From: Biscogniauxia marginata
Lineage: Eukaryota > Ascomycota > Sordariomycetes > Xylariales > Xylariaceae
Direction: 5' to 3'
Assembly: GCA_022695795.1 (NCBI GenBank)
Contig: MU404158.1
Location: 62,001 to 126,000, forward strand
Length of the DNA: 64,000 nucleotides
Shown here: piece by piece, positions 34,061-47,399 of the stretch
How the letters are laid out: each line of letters begins with the position of its first letter
Numbering within the stretch: position 1 is the first letter of the stretch
Program-made: the position numbers and the translations under genes
Notes under the pieces: generated by a model
What the model was told of the DNA's origin: nothing
Databases searched by the model: none
Seen by the model: the letters and a program-made list of their open reading frames with translations, nothing else

Positions 34061-35879
34061 CCTGGGCCGAAGGAGAAGGTTGCGATGGCTCAGACAGGTA
34101 TGTTGGGTTTTGAATGGGGGGTTTGCTTCTGGTGAAGAAGAGCTTGGGGCCGTCTGATCAATTGAAATGGAAACGAGTTGATTTGATGTCGAGTGGGGGG
34201 TCGGAGTATTCTGCCGAGGCTATGCCGATTGGAAGGTAGGTACCTATGATTGGTTATCGTATCGGACTATGGATGTTCCCTTGATGGAGGTAAGTTAGGT
34301 AGGTAGGTACCTACCGGGCTACGTCAGCAGAACGCTACTGCATTACGCTAGCAGGTCACCTGCAGCGACCGGGGGTTTGGGCTGTGATGTCTTCCGTTGG
34401 CTGCACCTGTTTGAAAATGCCATCTGCGGAGATAATAACCCTAGCTCAGCTACAACTTGAATCGAAGCCTTGTTGGCAAGCACTTTGAGTTCAGTCAAGC
34501 TCTGGTTCTGTTCTGGAACATGACCAACCACTGATCTGCGGATCTACTAATCTTCAACCACCTCGTTGTTCTGCTTCTATCAACTCACATCGATCCACGC
34601 ATCTCCTCTGGTCAAGCCGCGGCCAATACTGGCCTTCTTTTCTTGTCTGTTTACTTCCATCACCGGGTCGATATTCTTTTTTCAGACAGTCTAGGGCTGT
34701 TGTCAGCTACGTCGGACTTGTCTTTGTCTTTGCGTTTTATGATACCCCGGCAGACGGCGGACGAGACCACAGGATCCCGCAACTCATCTTTGATCGCTTA
34801 GATAGTCTACTACCTTAGTTCAAGACTAGTTCCAGCCTTTTACCCAGAGGAAATACCAAATACTGGTCTGAGAGGTACGTAAGGTTATTTTTGTTATCAT
34901 TGTCACTGTTAGTCCTGGCAAGCATCATAAATTATTACGTTTTCCCCCTTCGTGTCCTTATGTAGCAGGCATGGCCTTTCGACAAGTATCGGCCTGTCAC
35001 AAGAAAGTGGGAGATCCTTTCACTTTGGAGTTGTGCCACAATTCTTCCCAATTTACTCATTCGATCTGCTCCTTTGTCATGGGTGTGTTGAGTGTATGTA
35101 AGGTGCCAGTAGGTAGCAAGTGTGCTACTTGGCGCAGATATCGCTCTAGCATGAAGTCAGCTATAGAGCACCTTCGGTGGAGTAGTCATCCGTCGTCTGT
35201 GATGTGCTATGTATAGAGTCCATGTTGATATTACACATTCATTCTATTATTACTGGACATATTCTATGCCAACAGGGTATCTTATTTTCTAGTGTTTATA
35301 ACTTCAATGTTAATTACCTGGGAAACATGATGGGTCTGGCCGAGTCACAGGACTGTGCCATCGTATATACGCTGCTTCTCTCATCTTTGTATTGAGTTTG
35401 ATGTTTGTGGCAGAAGATAGCTTTCTTTCTACCTCCTAGCTTCCTCCCCCTTTTGCTGATTTTACCCTAGGATCTTAAAGCCTCCGAGCATAGACAGCTG
35501 CTTGATACCTTGATCCTAGTACACTGCAATATACTTTAAGCAAAGGCAGGAAAGAAAGTCTCGGAAGCCGAGAGACATTCACTACCACTGGCACCCCCAT
35601 CGGCAACATCATCAGGTCAATTGCATTAATACTATCCTAAGGCATAAAAACCCCAAGGTCGAGTTCACTAGATCCACTCTATCTTGCATTTGTCCATCCT
35701 GAGATTGTTCTATCTCTTCCCTTATAAGTTCCCGCACTTTTCGGGTGATGAACTACCATATTCATCATATCTAACAGCCGAGGACTCTGACGCCTACCTT
35801 GTTACTAACAGTCATTCCCCCTATGAGCTGGAACTTGCAAAACCACTAAAACCCTAAAATTGCGACGCGTGCTACAGCC
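34061..35879. promoter_or_regulatory. 1.8 kb divergent spacer (complex I subunit / Ubp2)
   Basis: Contains the promoters of two divergent genes. A TAGG/CCTA inverted run is at 34296-34315. Small frames at 34971-35216 and 35204-35395 are Cys-containing but lack any domain or splice support. No gene is called in it. Confidence 0.35.
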
Positions 35880-38800
35880 ATGGCTGTACACACAGCACTC
35901 GGATCGAGTGCCCTCAATCCAGCAGATGCTACAGAGATCGCGATGCTTCGTGACCAGAAGAGTGCTGCCATTCGCGCTTTTCGGGCACAGGACAACATCC
36001 ATGGTGGGTACCTCCCCTTTCTAAACCGTCTACTCCGCTCTTTGATAATTATGCATACCGAGGTAAACTGATGATATGTAGCTTACACATCCCCGAGAGC
36101 TCTTCGTCGCTTCATTGGATCGCAGCTTCCGGAGCTGTCTCACGATACGCGTTGTATAAATCATGAGATGCTTCTGGCCCCGCTCCAGACGTACGAAGAC
36201 AAGCATGCTTGCTTCGTTTCGATTGTCTGCAGGCAGTGTCGCTACCACTTCCACGTCAAGAACGATATGAAGTACAGCCGACCGTTCGACAAGGACCATC
36301 ACAGGCACATGCTGATTCCTTGCGATCAAAAGACTAAAGATAATCTACGAAGCGAGCGTACCGGGTACAACGACACTATTGGATATGCTCGATTCATCTG
36401 TGCAGCAAACGACTGTTTCTTTAACATTGAGATCTTTACTATGCCGCCAAAGATCAGTGATGACGAGGTCGACATGTTAAATGACAATCACCGAGTTTTT
36501 CTCAACTTACAACGTGCCCGTAAGGAAGATCCAGATAGATATTCAGATGTTGGCGATGACTATGGTGCAGCCCCGGCTAGCACATTTTTGAGATACCTTA
36601 GTGACGCACTCGACCGTCCTACTGGCGCAGGCCCGCTGAAGATCAAGAAGAGAAACAAGAGATTCATGGTCTCTTTCAGCACAGACTTTGACCCTCTCCT
36701 GAGACTCCTAGGATTCCAAGAGAAGAATGACGAGACAGACGAACCCTGTTGGTTCATCAGCGAGCCCGAGGAGACCCAGAGCCCTACGCCGGTTCGAACT
36801 CTAAGGGCTCGTATGCAAGATACGCAGGAGGAGCTGAAGACCCTCATCCCATCTGCGAAGACAACGCCAGCCTGGGAACACCTAATCCAAGTCTTTCAGG
36901 GCGATTACCAGAGTATTCAGTTCAACCCTACAGCGTTAGCGGATATCTCGGAGAATGACTTGACTTTACTAGGTTGCTTGGTAGACTATCCGCCTCAACT
37001 TTTCAGTTGGGCCGCTATCCTTCTAGCCAGACTTAACCCGCGTCGGCGTGACGAATTTCTCGATGCGGGACTTCGTTGCATTCAACAAAGATCTGATGAA
37101 GCGTTGTTTGACATCACCATGTATAGGTCCCAATTTGACCCAACCACTTCCGACGACGGAAGAGTACAGGAAGCCTTTAAATTCTTCGGCGCTTCTCCTA
37201 CGGATGGCATGGCTACTGACTGGTTCGTGAACAAATATATCGTCATCACTCAGGCCGACTCATCAGACGCTGCCAAGGCGCTGGCTCAACAGCACCTTGA
37301 GGTTATCAGCAATTACTTTGGCAAAGATCTCATAAGTGAGATTGATCGAGGTGGCCATGACCCTCTAGTCGCCCAAGCTCTAGTGTCATCAATTCCACAA
37401 GCCAATAATCGACGAATGAGTATTGCGTCAGCCACTAAGTTGTTGAAAGTAGATGCCGACTTCTCAGCGGACCTGATTCGACAATTCGTTGCTAATGTGG
37501 TAAGATATATCGCCGTCTTTTATCGTCTAATTCAGTTCGCATATACTGACTTGATGCCATCTAGGATGAGAAAGAAGACCGCGAGAAGGTAGTGGAGGCC
37601 ATTGAAGTATTGATTGATCTTAAGCGACAGCAAGGTCTACCTGATCAAGCGGCAGAACTGCAAGAAACCGCGGATTTTCTGAAGGCGACTAGCAACACCG
37701 CCAAGGTTGATATAGCCAAGATGTCAGATTATACCTCCACCTCAGGGACTGCTGTTTCCCTGAACACTCCTCCTGGTCTAAGGAACATTGGCAATACCTG
37801 CTACCTAAACAGTCTTCTCCAATACTTCTACAACGTAAAGGTTGTACGCGAGTTAGTCCTTAATTATGATCAGTTTCGTCTTGAACTCGACGAGGAGACG
37901 GTAAACAAGCGTCGAACTGGTGGTAATGGAACCAGTGTCAATCTTGAGGAAGCCATTGTTGCGCGGCAGTGTGAGTAGAAGGATTAATAAGCACTCCTCC
38001 TCTTAGTGCCATGGATAGAATACTAACCGTGAAACTTTTAGTCATCGAGATGCTTCGTGGTCTATTTCTGGAGCTGCAGACTACTACCGATGTCGCTGCT
38101 CAGCCGTCACAAAAGCTTGCCAACACTGCGCTCTCTTCCGCCAAGGAAATATTGACCGAAAAACCCCAGAGCAAGCCACCACCCTTACCAGCGCGTCCTT
38201 CGCCGGCACTACCGGCCCCCCCAAAGGAGGATGTTGACATGGTCAATGTTACCGTAGAACCGGTGAATGATCAAATAGAGACGGCTAGTTCCCATAGCTC
38301 GCAGACACTGGTTAATGATGGAGAGGATGCCCGGACTGAATCTTACGTTCAGATAAACCATGGAGACGATAAAGACGACAAAATCAAGATTTCGGATGAG
38401 CCACCGCCTTCGCACCACATCGAGGATATTTCTACTGTTGCCCAGGATGATGAAGACATCGAGATGAATGAGCTCGCTGAAAGTCCAACTCTAGATGAGA
38501 AATTTGCTCTGGTATCCAGTCGCCTCGAGCAATCTGACCGGTCAGGAACTGCACAGCAGGATGTGGAAGAAATTATCGGCAACATTCTTGAGCATTTGAT
38601 GCGTGCAATCCGCTCTGACGGCCCTATTCGTGGAAAACCCGATCTTCAAGCTGACAAGATCACGGAGAACTTCTTCACCATGATTGTGAACTGTACCGTC
38701 AAGACCTCGGTAGATCATCCAATTGACGCAACAAACCCGAACTTGGAAGAAAATGTGCTCAACGAGGAGATTGTCCCGGAGCGATGGATTACAGCGTTTC

Positions 38801-39897
38801 CACACCCCGATAAGGAGAACAAGGTTAAGAGCACATTGTACCAAGCGCTCGACCGCTATTTCTCTTACGAATTGCTTTCTGATGGGAGTCTCGCACGGTA
38901 CACAACGATTCGAGAATTACCACCGATCCTTCATATCTGCATTCAGCGCTCTGACGCTTCTGGGGTGAAGAACAAAAACCCCGTGGTCATCCAAGAAACT
39001 TTGTATTTGGATCGATACATGGAGACTGAGGTAGGCTCGCCTCTTTGGCATATTCGTCGACGCGTATGGTCGCTTAAGGAGCGCCTTAAACACATCGAAT
39101 CTAGACCCATTAGCAACTCTCAGGGGACTTCCAAGCAACTGGGAACCAATGACTGGGAAACCCCCGCATGGGACGATACTCTGGACCTTGAACTTCCTGG
39201 GTATGGCGACCTTTTTAGATTGGGCGAGACAGAAGTACAAGACGTCACTCGGTCGAATAAACGCAAGAGTTCAGAAGCCTCGTTAGATGATTCATCCGAA
39301 TCAGGGCCCTCAAAGAAGCGATCTTTGTCTCCAGACAACAGCAATACTAGTAGTAAGCTGGTGGACACTATTGATGAATCCCACAAGCCCCTGGACCAGA
39401 TGAGCTCGACTGAACTTCTCAAGTCACGCAAGGATGAGGAAGAGGCCTTTGAAGCTATGCAGCAAGAGAAGTATAGCTTGCATGCCGTCATCTGCCATGG
39501 TGGTGGAATGAACGCTGGCCACTACTGGGTTTGGGTGCGAGACTTCAGTAGACAAGTCTGGTATAAGTATAATGACAGTCTTGTTACCGAGGATAGCCGT
39601 ACTTCACAGTCGGTCCTCGATGAGTTGAATAACAACGGTGATCCGTACTACGTTGCTTATGTCAGAGATGAGCTGAAGGGCGATTTGGTCGAAGTGCCAC
39701 AGCGCTATAGATCAGATAATGAGGGAGCCTCTGCCGGGAGTGATCAGGATGTCGAGATGCAAACCATCGAAGGCGTAGCACCGGATTCAATCCAGCAGCC
39801 TTCTAGCAACCCGACTGATGTTCCCAGCAATCAGAATGTGTACACTACTAGCGGGAAGGCAGTAGACGACGAAAATCCACCTTACGAGATACTATGA
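35880..39897 (+). CDS. UBP2: ubiquitin carboxyl-terminal hydrolase, Ubp2-like
   Basis: A cysteine protease that cleaves ubiquitin; yeast Ubp2 trims K63 chains with the Rsp5 ligase. Four exons, 35880-36003, 36082-37499, 37565-37970 and 38042-39897, give 1267 aa; introns are 78, 65 and 71 nt. The N-terminal half has a CRQCRYHFHV segment and repeated helical blocks around residues 395-480 like the RPT repeats of Ubp2. The catalytic Cys box GLRNIGNTCYLNSLLQYFY places the nucleophile at about Cys593. The His box HAVICHGGGMNAGHYWVWVRD has the general base at about His1143, followed by WYKYNDSLVTE. A large acidic insert (about residues 660-830) separates the boxes, as in the USP25/28/Ubp2 group. Catalytic residues are intact. 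Confidence 0.93.
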
Positions 39898-40309
39898 CGG
39901 ATGGAAGAGGGCGGCGGACTCTTATCGTCAATCCAATGCATCGCAATTGGAGTTTGAGGTTTCTGTAGGATTAGTATACCACACAGGCATTGTAAGGATT
40001 TGCTACTAAAATGAACGATTATGGCTTCTATTGCTCTACTCGAAATCTTTTTTGCAAAGCCCTATTCCTTTGTTTCTCCTCCTTTTACTTTGTATTATGC
40101 TTCAAAGGCTTATGACTTCCCAAAATACCAACACAACAAACCCAATCGCAGAAACTACGACTACTACGGTATATGGATATGTAGTAAGCAAATTCACGTT
40201 TCCCGAACACATCGCATAGGACAAGAGATCCAGGTGATTATGGTCTAATATATAACTTCCCTAATGTACCGCGGACGTGTAGGATTTGTACAATAAGGCC
40301 CATTGAAGG
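39898..40309. other. convergent spacer
   Basis: 3' flanks of Ubp2 (+) and the MFS gene (-). No gene is seen. Confidence 0.4.
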
Positions 40310-42382
40310 TTATTTTTTATCTTCGTTTCCCATACCCTCTGCAAAGTTCGCAGCCTCCTGACCGAATCGGGACTTCCTACGAATCACATGTCCAAATCTG
40401 TAGAATATGGCCAGACAAGGGACAAAGATTAATGCCATGAACCCAGGTATGCTAGATGCCCAGTGAATGCCTTGACGAAATGTTTAGCGAATGAAAGTAT
40501 TTGTGAGAAACAGTGTTAGCTTACCTAAGGAGTTATACATCTCCGTAGTGAATAGGGGAAAGACGGCACCGGCGACAGATCTGAGGACGACACTCGCTGC
40601 CAAAGCCGATGCGGCGTATCCGAGATATGCATCAACGAGATAGTTGGTCAGGCAAATATACAGCAGCACCATTCCAAAGCCGATAGGAACACCCGCGCAG
40701 ACAGAAACTAGCCAGTAGACAGACGGGGCATCTGTCCATGCAAACCAAAACAGACCAATAGGCAGGGCCGCGGCACCGAGAATAGCAGGTGGCAGACGAG
40801 CTTCTGGGGGCGCGAAGCCATTGCATCTCTCCACAACCCTAGCATAGCGCCGCTGATCGACGGTAGCAATATATATCAGGGAAATGATTATACCAAGGGC
40901 AATCGCCAGAAACGGCAGCGATGCAACACCCTGAGGCCATCCGCGGGTCCGTTGGAAAACAATAGGATAGGCAGCCAGAAGAAGGAACAGGGTGCCGTGG
41001 ACAACAGAGAGAAATAGACTTAGCAGGGCAACGATGGGCTCAAAGAAAAGGATGACCCATGGTCGAAGAGTGCTAACGCGGAGTTGAGTTCCGATCGTCT
41101 TGGCTTGCTGCAAGCCTTCGACGGCGTGGGCTTTGCCCGTGATCTTGGTTAGCTTGTCGGCTCGGCGCTGCAACAACGTCGGGGAGTAGGTCTCCGGGAA
41201 CGTGAAGAATAGCACGAGCCATGTTGGAGTAGTGATCGCGACGATCATGATTGCCAACGAGCGCCAGCCATAGGCGGCGTTCAGAAAACCGCAGACGACA
41301 GGCCCCATCATTTGGCCCATCATACCCGACAGGGTGGTTATGCTGAGCACAAGCCCGCGTTCCTGGGACTGGAACATGTCGGCTACCATAGCTGGGGCGA
41401 CCGCGTGGGTGTACGATCCGGTTATACCAGCGAGCAGTCGGAACACTAGTACCGCGGCGATGGAAGGCGAAAGCCCGGTGGCGCCGGAACAGAGGACAAA
41501 TGCTGCGAACGTCCAGACATAAAGCCCGCGACGTCCGTATACTTCGCTGAGCGGCGACAAGATTAGGGCTCCGACGGCAAATCCGAGGACGAAGAGAGAG
41601 GTCAGTAGCAGAGCTACCGTCTGACCGACGTGGAATTCCTTTATGATATCGTCCGTTCCTGCGTCTCGTGGTCAGCCTCACCAGAGCTAGGTCAGTGGAT
41701 TGTTTACCGAGACGAAATTACCTTGCGAAAACCCGGACGACGCGATGGCAACCATGAACACCGTCAACGCAAGTATCATCGAGTGAATCCACTTCTTGGA
41801 GGGTGCGAACATAAAAGGACTCGCCGGATCGTTTTCTATCCACTTGACGAGAAATGGCTTGTCGGGTGTTCCCCATCCTTCAAACTGGTGTCGAAGTATA
41901 TCCACGGAGACCAGTGCCGAGTCGGCTTGGGCGAGCTGCTCCTCGGTAGGAGGTTCCTTCAAGCTTCTCTTCTCTTCTTCGATTTCTGAATCGTCCAACC
42001 ATCTATCCATGCCCCGGCCCATCGATGATGGCCTATCCTCCGCCGCAAAACCACCGGCCCATATCTGCGAACCTCCTAGTCCCGGCTCATCAACAATCCA
42101 AGTTGTGCGGTTCCCTACACGGTCATGGTTAAACACATGCCGGTGTGTGGGTGTCTGGGGTCGAGGTAGGAGTGAGTCGCCGACAAAGACGCTCATGCGG
42201 TTCGCCCGGGCCTCTGAGTCGAAGGCGCCCGTCCATCGCCGCACCGCCGCCGGGTCCACGGCATACCGGCCGGGATCCGGAGCACTAAGCTCTATATCCT
42301 CCCCGAAACCGGTCGGCCACACAGTAAGACGGCTCCACCGAGAAACCCTGCGGGAGTCTCGCGAGGGGTTACCACCAGACAT
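40310..42382 (-). CDS. MFS transporter, DHA1/polyamine-drug type
   Basis: Three exons, 41722-42382, 40525-41658 and 40310-40470 with introns of 63 and 54 nt, give 651 aa. A long hydrophilic N-terminus (about 200 residues, acidic, with PSRDSRRVSRWSR near the start) precedes TM1 (SMILALTVFMVAIASSGFSQG). The loop 2-3 signature appears as LSPLSEVYGRRGLYVW, and the motif-C-like TM5 region as GPVVCGFLNAAYGWR. A cytosolic loop with SPTLLQRRADKLTKITGKA separates the halves. The last exon restores LGIHWASSIPGF, a block typical of fungal DHA1 pumps. About 12 membrane segments can be counted. Family members export drugs or polyamines; the substrate here is unknown. It is isolated at the edge of a 3.9 kb gene-free region. 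Confidence 0.92.
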
Positions 42383-45300
42383 GGGAAGTATAACATATGC
42401 CTAGGTGAAAAGGGAGAGGGAAGAGGAAGGGGAGAAAGAAAATAAAAGAAAAAGTAAAACTTAATCTATAAACGGATATAAAAGATATACAATAGAAGGG
42501 GAAAGAAAAAGAGAAAATCTAAACAGCCAGCTCGGAACGAGTGAAGACAGAAGAGAAAGCATTAGCACAAAGCAAAAACCATAACAGACAAACAGTGGAA
42601 GAGCCGCAGGGTATTATATTGGGATAGTCGCATAGCGTAGCCAACAAAGCACCCCATTTGGTGTTTAGGATACCGGTAGGGCTGTACTAATGCAAGCCTG
42701 CAAGATAGACGGACTCCATATTGTCCAGGGGAGGGCCGGCAGGACAATGAAACCAAGTGAGACCCCACGCCCCCCCGATTGGCTTGGACCGGAGGGTCTG
42801 CCGGGGCGTGACGGACGCCGCGAATAAAAATAAAATGACATATGGGGATCTACCCGTACCGTTGCCAGCGGCCTGCTTCCCAATGGATAATGTCAACTCG
42901 CCCTTTTCGGAATGGACTTGTGCAGATGCCCCCAATGCATACCGTGCACCTATGCCTTTCAATGCCTCCACGATAGGAGTGCATGTAAGTGGAGAGCAAT
43001 AGCTTGTGTCGTGGCTTGTTTACCTGGGTCCATATACACAGTAGACACCCATTAAAAAAAGTCTAGCCTCCTAGCTGGCTAAGCTAGAGTTGTTGGGAGA
43101 GTGCTCGCAGAAGATAATCTTGATTTAAATTGAGTGCTTAGGATATATGAAATTAATAGATATTAACCGATCAGAATACGAAGAGGAGGAATTATACCGT
43201 ATAGTGTAACCCCTGAACAATACTTTCTATGCGAGACGAAGCTCCCAAGCTTCGGTCGGATGGTAAGCTAGATCCCTTACGCAGATCATTACAACATACA
43301 CCTAGGTGTACCTCGGTTGGGTAAGTTAGATCATGGTGCTTGGAGAGATCACGTCGATCACCAAGGAACACGGGTGTGCCCAAACGAATGGGTACGTAGC
43401 CGACAGGGGGGCCACGGCGACGAATTCGCACGCGGTCTAGACACTTTCACGATTATGCATCACAAAAGCTTATCCTGGGGTCTCTGACTCGCCAAGTGTT
43501 GAAGAAACAAGGCTTGGGCGCCGCGTACATAGGGCCACCTCGCCAATAGCATACGCGTTCATTAAGTTGACACGAGCACCGGAGATCTTGAAGCGACTAC
43601 ACAGTCAAGAAACTCCATCAAAGTGGCCGGCACACTATTCTAACTAGTGCACTAAATACTATCAAGATCTCTAACTTCAGCACTTTTATTAGATTATATA
43701 CCAACTTATCCAGTGAAAAGAGATTATAGTTCACATCTCTCATGTTCTCACTCTTTTCACTAACCAGATTGACAATTTGTTCTGATGATTTATCCCACAC
43801 TCAGGCATTAGTTCTACTTTCTCACCACTCGAACTGACCCTATGATCTGAGTGTCTTGGCATGGTTCTCAAAACATGTATACTACTTAGTATAATTACAT
43901 AAGATAGTGAACGCGCATGCCCTTTCCCTCCCCAACGGACAAGATCTATGGGAACCGTTCTCATCTAAATATAGGTAATAACAAGGCGGGATTTACGCAG
44001 GGTTGGTCGGTAGGGGAGGGACGGGAATGGCCTGTACGTACATATGCTGAACGCTAGGATTACGAAAGCGATGATGATCCGAAACATCGGACGCGATTAA
44101 TATATCTAGATCAGATGAAATTTGAGGGCCGAAGAAAGTGCATAGCCTCTCATCTTAACCAATCTATCCCTAAGGATATATAGGGTATATCTACTGCGAG
44201 CCTATATATACGCGACGTAGGTAGTACGCGCACGCAACAGGGTAGCAACGGAGCATATACAATGTGGGTCAGACTTGGCCAAGTTTCGTGACCCGGGGCT
44301 ATGGCTTGGATCGGGGACTAGGTTAGATTAGGTGTATAGACGGTCTCAGCCTCCCGGCGCCGGATCACTATATATGGCTGCGCCGATTCGTTTATTTTTT
44401 CTTCCTTTTCTTTCTTGCCAGCTAGCTGATGAGAGTATATAAGGCTAGATATATTGAGGGGAAAACAGAGACAAAAAGAAACAATAATTAATACTATTAA
44501 ATCTAGCCCGGCCGGCCTATTAGTACCCGGGATCTCTACACGTTCTATGTCTCTGCTTAGTCTCGACTGGGGACATTCTCCTCGACTCTATCATAGCTCC
44601 ATACTGTGGTACCTAGTTCGGCAAGAAGGCGGCGGTTGGCCGAAATTCACAGGGGAACTATAAACGTGCCTAGGTATAAGTAGCCAACCTATCGTAGCTA
44701 TGCATTGCTTTATCTTCTTGTAGACAAGGGGTCTAAGACTTAGTTTCAACTCCTCGCTTAGATAATGGGGTTGGCTGTCCAGCCGGTGATGACTAGTTTT
44801 CCATTTCGACTTCAGATGTCTAAACGACGACACAACACATGTCTGGCTTTTTCACTGCTAGGAGACAAGTTAGCATGCGCCAACTACGCCTCAAAGCAAA
44901 TTCCACATCGATAGTGTCTATGCTGGAATTGGGATGAAATAGGTTCGATGCTGCTCCTCTGCCACTGAATCCAAGGTAAAGTGCAGGTACTGAGTAAATG
45001 AAAGAGCCTTGCTCTGGCCTCAGTGGCGACTATTAGAATCGTCGGCTGTGATATATATATCAACTTGGCGTACTGCTCTGGTGAGTAGTCTATCCCGTAT
45101 ATGCCGTGCTTCGCGCCGATGGAAGCGTCGATCGATAGACACTCGAAGCTGGGGTATTGGGATACTATGGCCTTGGAGAGAGGTCGACTTGCCGGTCCCT
45201 ATTGCTTGGTCAGATACATGACTCATTCACTTTTTTATTTTTTTATTTTTATACGCATAATATGCAAGGAGATGTGTTGCAGCTATGATGGATTTCACTA

Positions 45301-46286
45301 GGTTAGTACCACCGCTTTGATTCACGTACCTGAGATGCCTCATATCATCACAACTACTGGCCTAGCATCAGCCTGGGTTCTGGGAAGATTAGGAAAGAGG
45401 TTGCTCGTTTGGCCATCCATGACTATCAAAGATTTGAGTACATATTTCCACTACTATAAAGGATAATACCGTGATCTTATAGAGTTGTCGTTGTTCGAGC
45501 CGAAAAGTAACTCACCCTGTCTTGAGTCATCTTTTAGCCAGCCCAATTACATGGACTCGAGTCATATTGGCCTAATAAGTTTAGAACCCCGGTAGGTATG
45601 CGAATAAGCTCTGTAGGAAGTGAGTACCGCTCTGACAGTGGTACTAATTAGGTGGACATTCGCTGCCTTTATTCTACCATATTAATCATTTTCTCGATAG
45701 TCTGCTATGGAGTAAGCGATAAACATTTCGCAAAGTGCACCTAGTCAGTTTCTAGTAATGGCTTCAATATCTTTCATACTAAGGGAAAGCCCGGTCATTG
45801 GCCCTAACCTAGTTACTTCATAAACCAGGTACTGACGAAGCATATCCGGAGAAGAGTATTAGAATTGCATTTTACTTTGTGGTAAAACACCTGACCATCG
45901 CAATCCTTAACTAAGCTTCTCCCTTACACATCCACGTAAGGAATACCAGGATGGCTGAATAGAAGTAAATAATATTAAAGGGGCTTCTTAAAAGGAGCCG
46001 CTAAGGGAATTTCTTTTCTCCCCAAAAAAGGACAACCTAGACCGGTCTATTTTGAGAATAATGTTGATATTCTTCAGATGATCCCCCGCACTTAGGTTAT
46101 TTTATTTCCACCAAGTTTGAGAGCATATCCCCTTTACACGTTGATCTTGCATTTTTCAATCTGATCTCGTACTGCTAGAATTAAAACTCACCGACCCCCT
46201 ATTTTTGACAATAGTATTCCCCCCTACACCCCCTCCGATCCTGTAACCCGAGCACCAACCATATTCATCCAATCTTGATGCTGTCC
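42383..46286. other. 3.9 kb AT-rich gene-poor region
   Basis: The first few hundred bases are the MFS promoter (purine-rich 42411-42530). The rest, especially 43000-46250, is AT-rich, with stops in all frames and no recognisable domains. Frames at 43192-43431 and 45009-45301 look like degenerate fragments but match nothing I know. The composition suggests old, mutated repeat DNA. Confidence 0.4.
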
Positions 46287-47159
46287 TCAAGTCCCGCTTA
46301 TTTCAGCTCCGCCGCTTTGCGCTACCGCGCTCCCGGAGGTAGCCGGCATTGTAGTCTGCGGCCACGCGTTCGATTCCGTCGGCGGACCATTGCAGTTAGG
46401 CGGATGGCACGTCCCCGGCGTCTTGGCCGTGAAGAAGGAATGAGAATGGGAGCGAGAGCTCCTCGTGGAGGTAGTAGCGGTGGAGATGGTGGTGGAGCGA
46501 TGATGATACCGCGACGACGAAGATATCGTCATCGTAGAATGATGGTGGCGCATCGTGGCTAGCGTCAACAGACACGTGTCCCATGGGTCATCGTAGTCGA
46601 CTGAGTCGCAGGAGTCGTCCGCAGTAGTAGGCCAGGAGCTTTCCGACGATGTGGTGAGCGTGTGATGGTACGACACGGTCGTCGTTACGACCGGACGGTG
46701 AGAGGAGGTGAAGAGATGCCAGCTCGTCGTCGGCTCGGGGTAATACGAGTCGCAGTCGTCGGTGTAATAATAGACGGTGCTGGTACTGGTCACGATCCAC
46801 GGCAGGTTCGTTGGGCAGAGCGAGGACCCTGCCGCCTCCACCACGGAGTAGATGCATCCCCAGTCGACGCATGTGAACGCGCTTGCGGACGGCTCATCCG
46901 TGCACTCTGGGGAATAGTCCGATGTGGTGAGCGCAGGCTCATAGCGTGAGTCTGCCGTGCTGCTGCATTCTGGGGACACGCAGCAAGGCGATCCGGAAGA
47001 ACCGCATGAGGGAAGACTTCCGTCAGCTGTCCTCACCACGGAGACGAGGGTGGTGGTAGGGGATGCTGGAATAGTTGCACTGGGGCCTATACTCACTGCT
47101 AATTGACTTGTCTGGGTAAGCAGTGAAGGGGCTGACGTAGAAGAAACAGAGTTTCCCAT
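46287..47159 (-). CDS. Ser/Thr/His-rich protein with Cys motifs, probably secreted or wall-associated
   Basis: A 290-codon frame is open from an ATG at 47159 to a stop at 46287. It is Ser/Thr-rich throughout, with an N-terminal stretch GNSVSSTSAPSLLTQ, a Cys-containing middle (GSSGSPCCVSPECS, ECTDEPSASAFTCVDWGCIYS), Tyr/Asp patches (TSTVYYYTDDCDSYYPE) and a His/Ser-rich C-terminal third (MRHHHSTMTISSSSRYHHR). This composition is typical of O-glycosylated fungal wall or secreted proteins. The frame stays open upstream to an acceptor at 47231/47230. Joined to a short exon starting at 47399 (34 nt, weak donor GTCAAG), it would add 35 residues, including an MPTFFILNAIAG start. Neither model shows a strong signal peptide, and no GPI signal is seen at the end. 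No family is recognised. Confidence 0.5.
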   Translation of the reverse strand: MGNSVSSTSAPSLLTQTSQLAVSIGPSATIPASPTTTLVSVVRTADGSLPSCGSSGSPCCVSPECSSTADSRYEPALTTSDYSPECTDEPSASAFTCVDWGCIYSVVEAAGSSLCPTNLPWIVTSTSTVYYYTDDCDSYYPEPTTSWHLFTSSHRPVVTTTVSYHHTLTTSSESSWPTTADDSCDSVDYDDPWDTCLLTLATMRHHHSTMTISSSSRYHHRSTTISTATTSTRSSRSHSHSFFTAKTPGTCHPPNCNGPPTESNAWPQTTMPATSGSAVAQSGGAEISGT

Positions 47160-47399
47160 TGTGGAAAGTAATAGGGGGGTTGGATTAAGCAATGGAAATG
47201 TGACTGTAGTTAACTCTGGTACACCACCACCTGTGAAGAGCGCCCAGGTAAGTCTGAGTATTTAGCGAGAGAGCTGCGACAAATTTATATCAAGACTTAG
47301 AGAAGCCCGTCGCAAGCAGGACCCTCAGGGGGAATTCTGTGGAAAGACGATTTTTGACACTTGACCTGCGATTGCGTTGAGAATGAAAAATGTAGGCAT

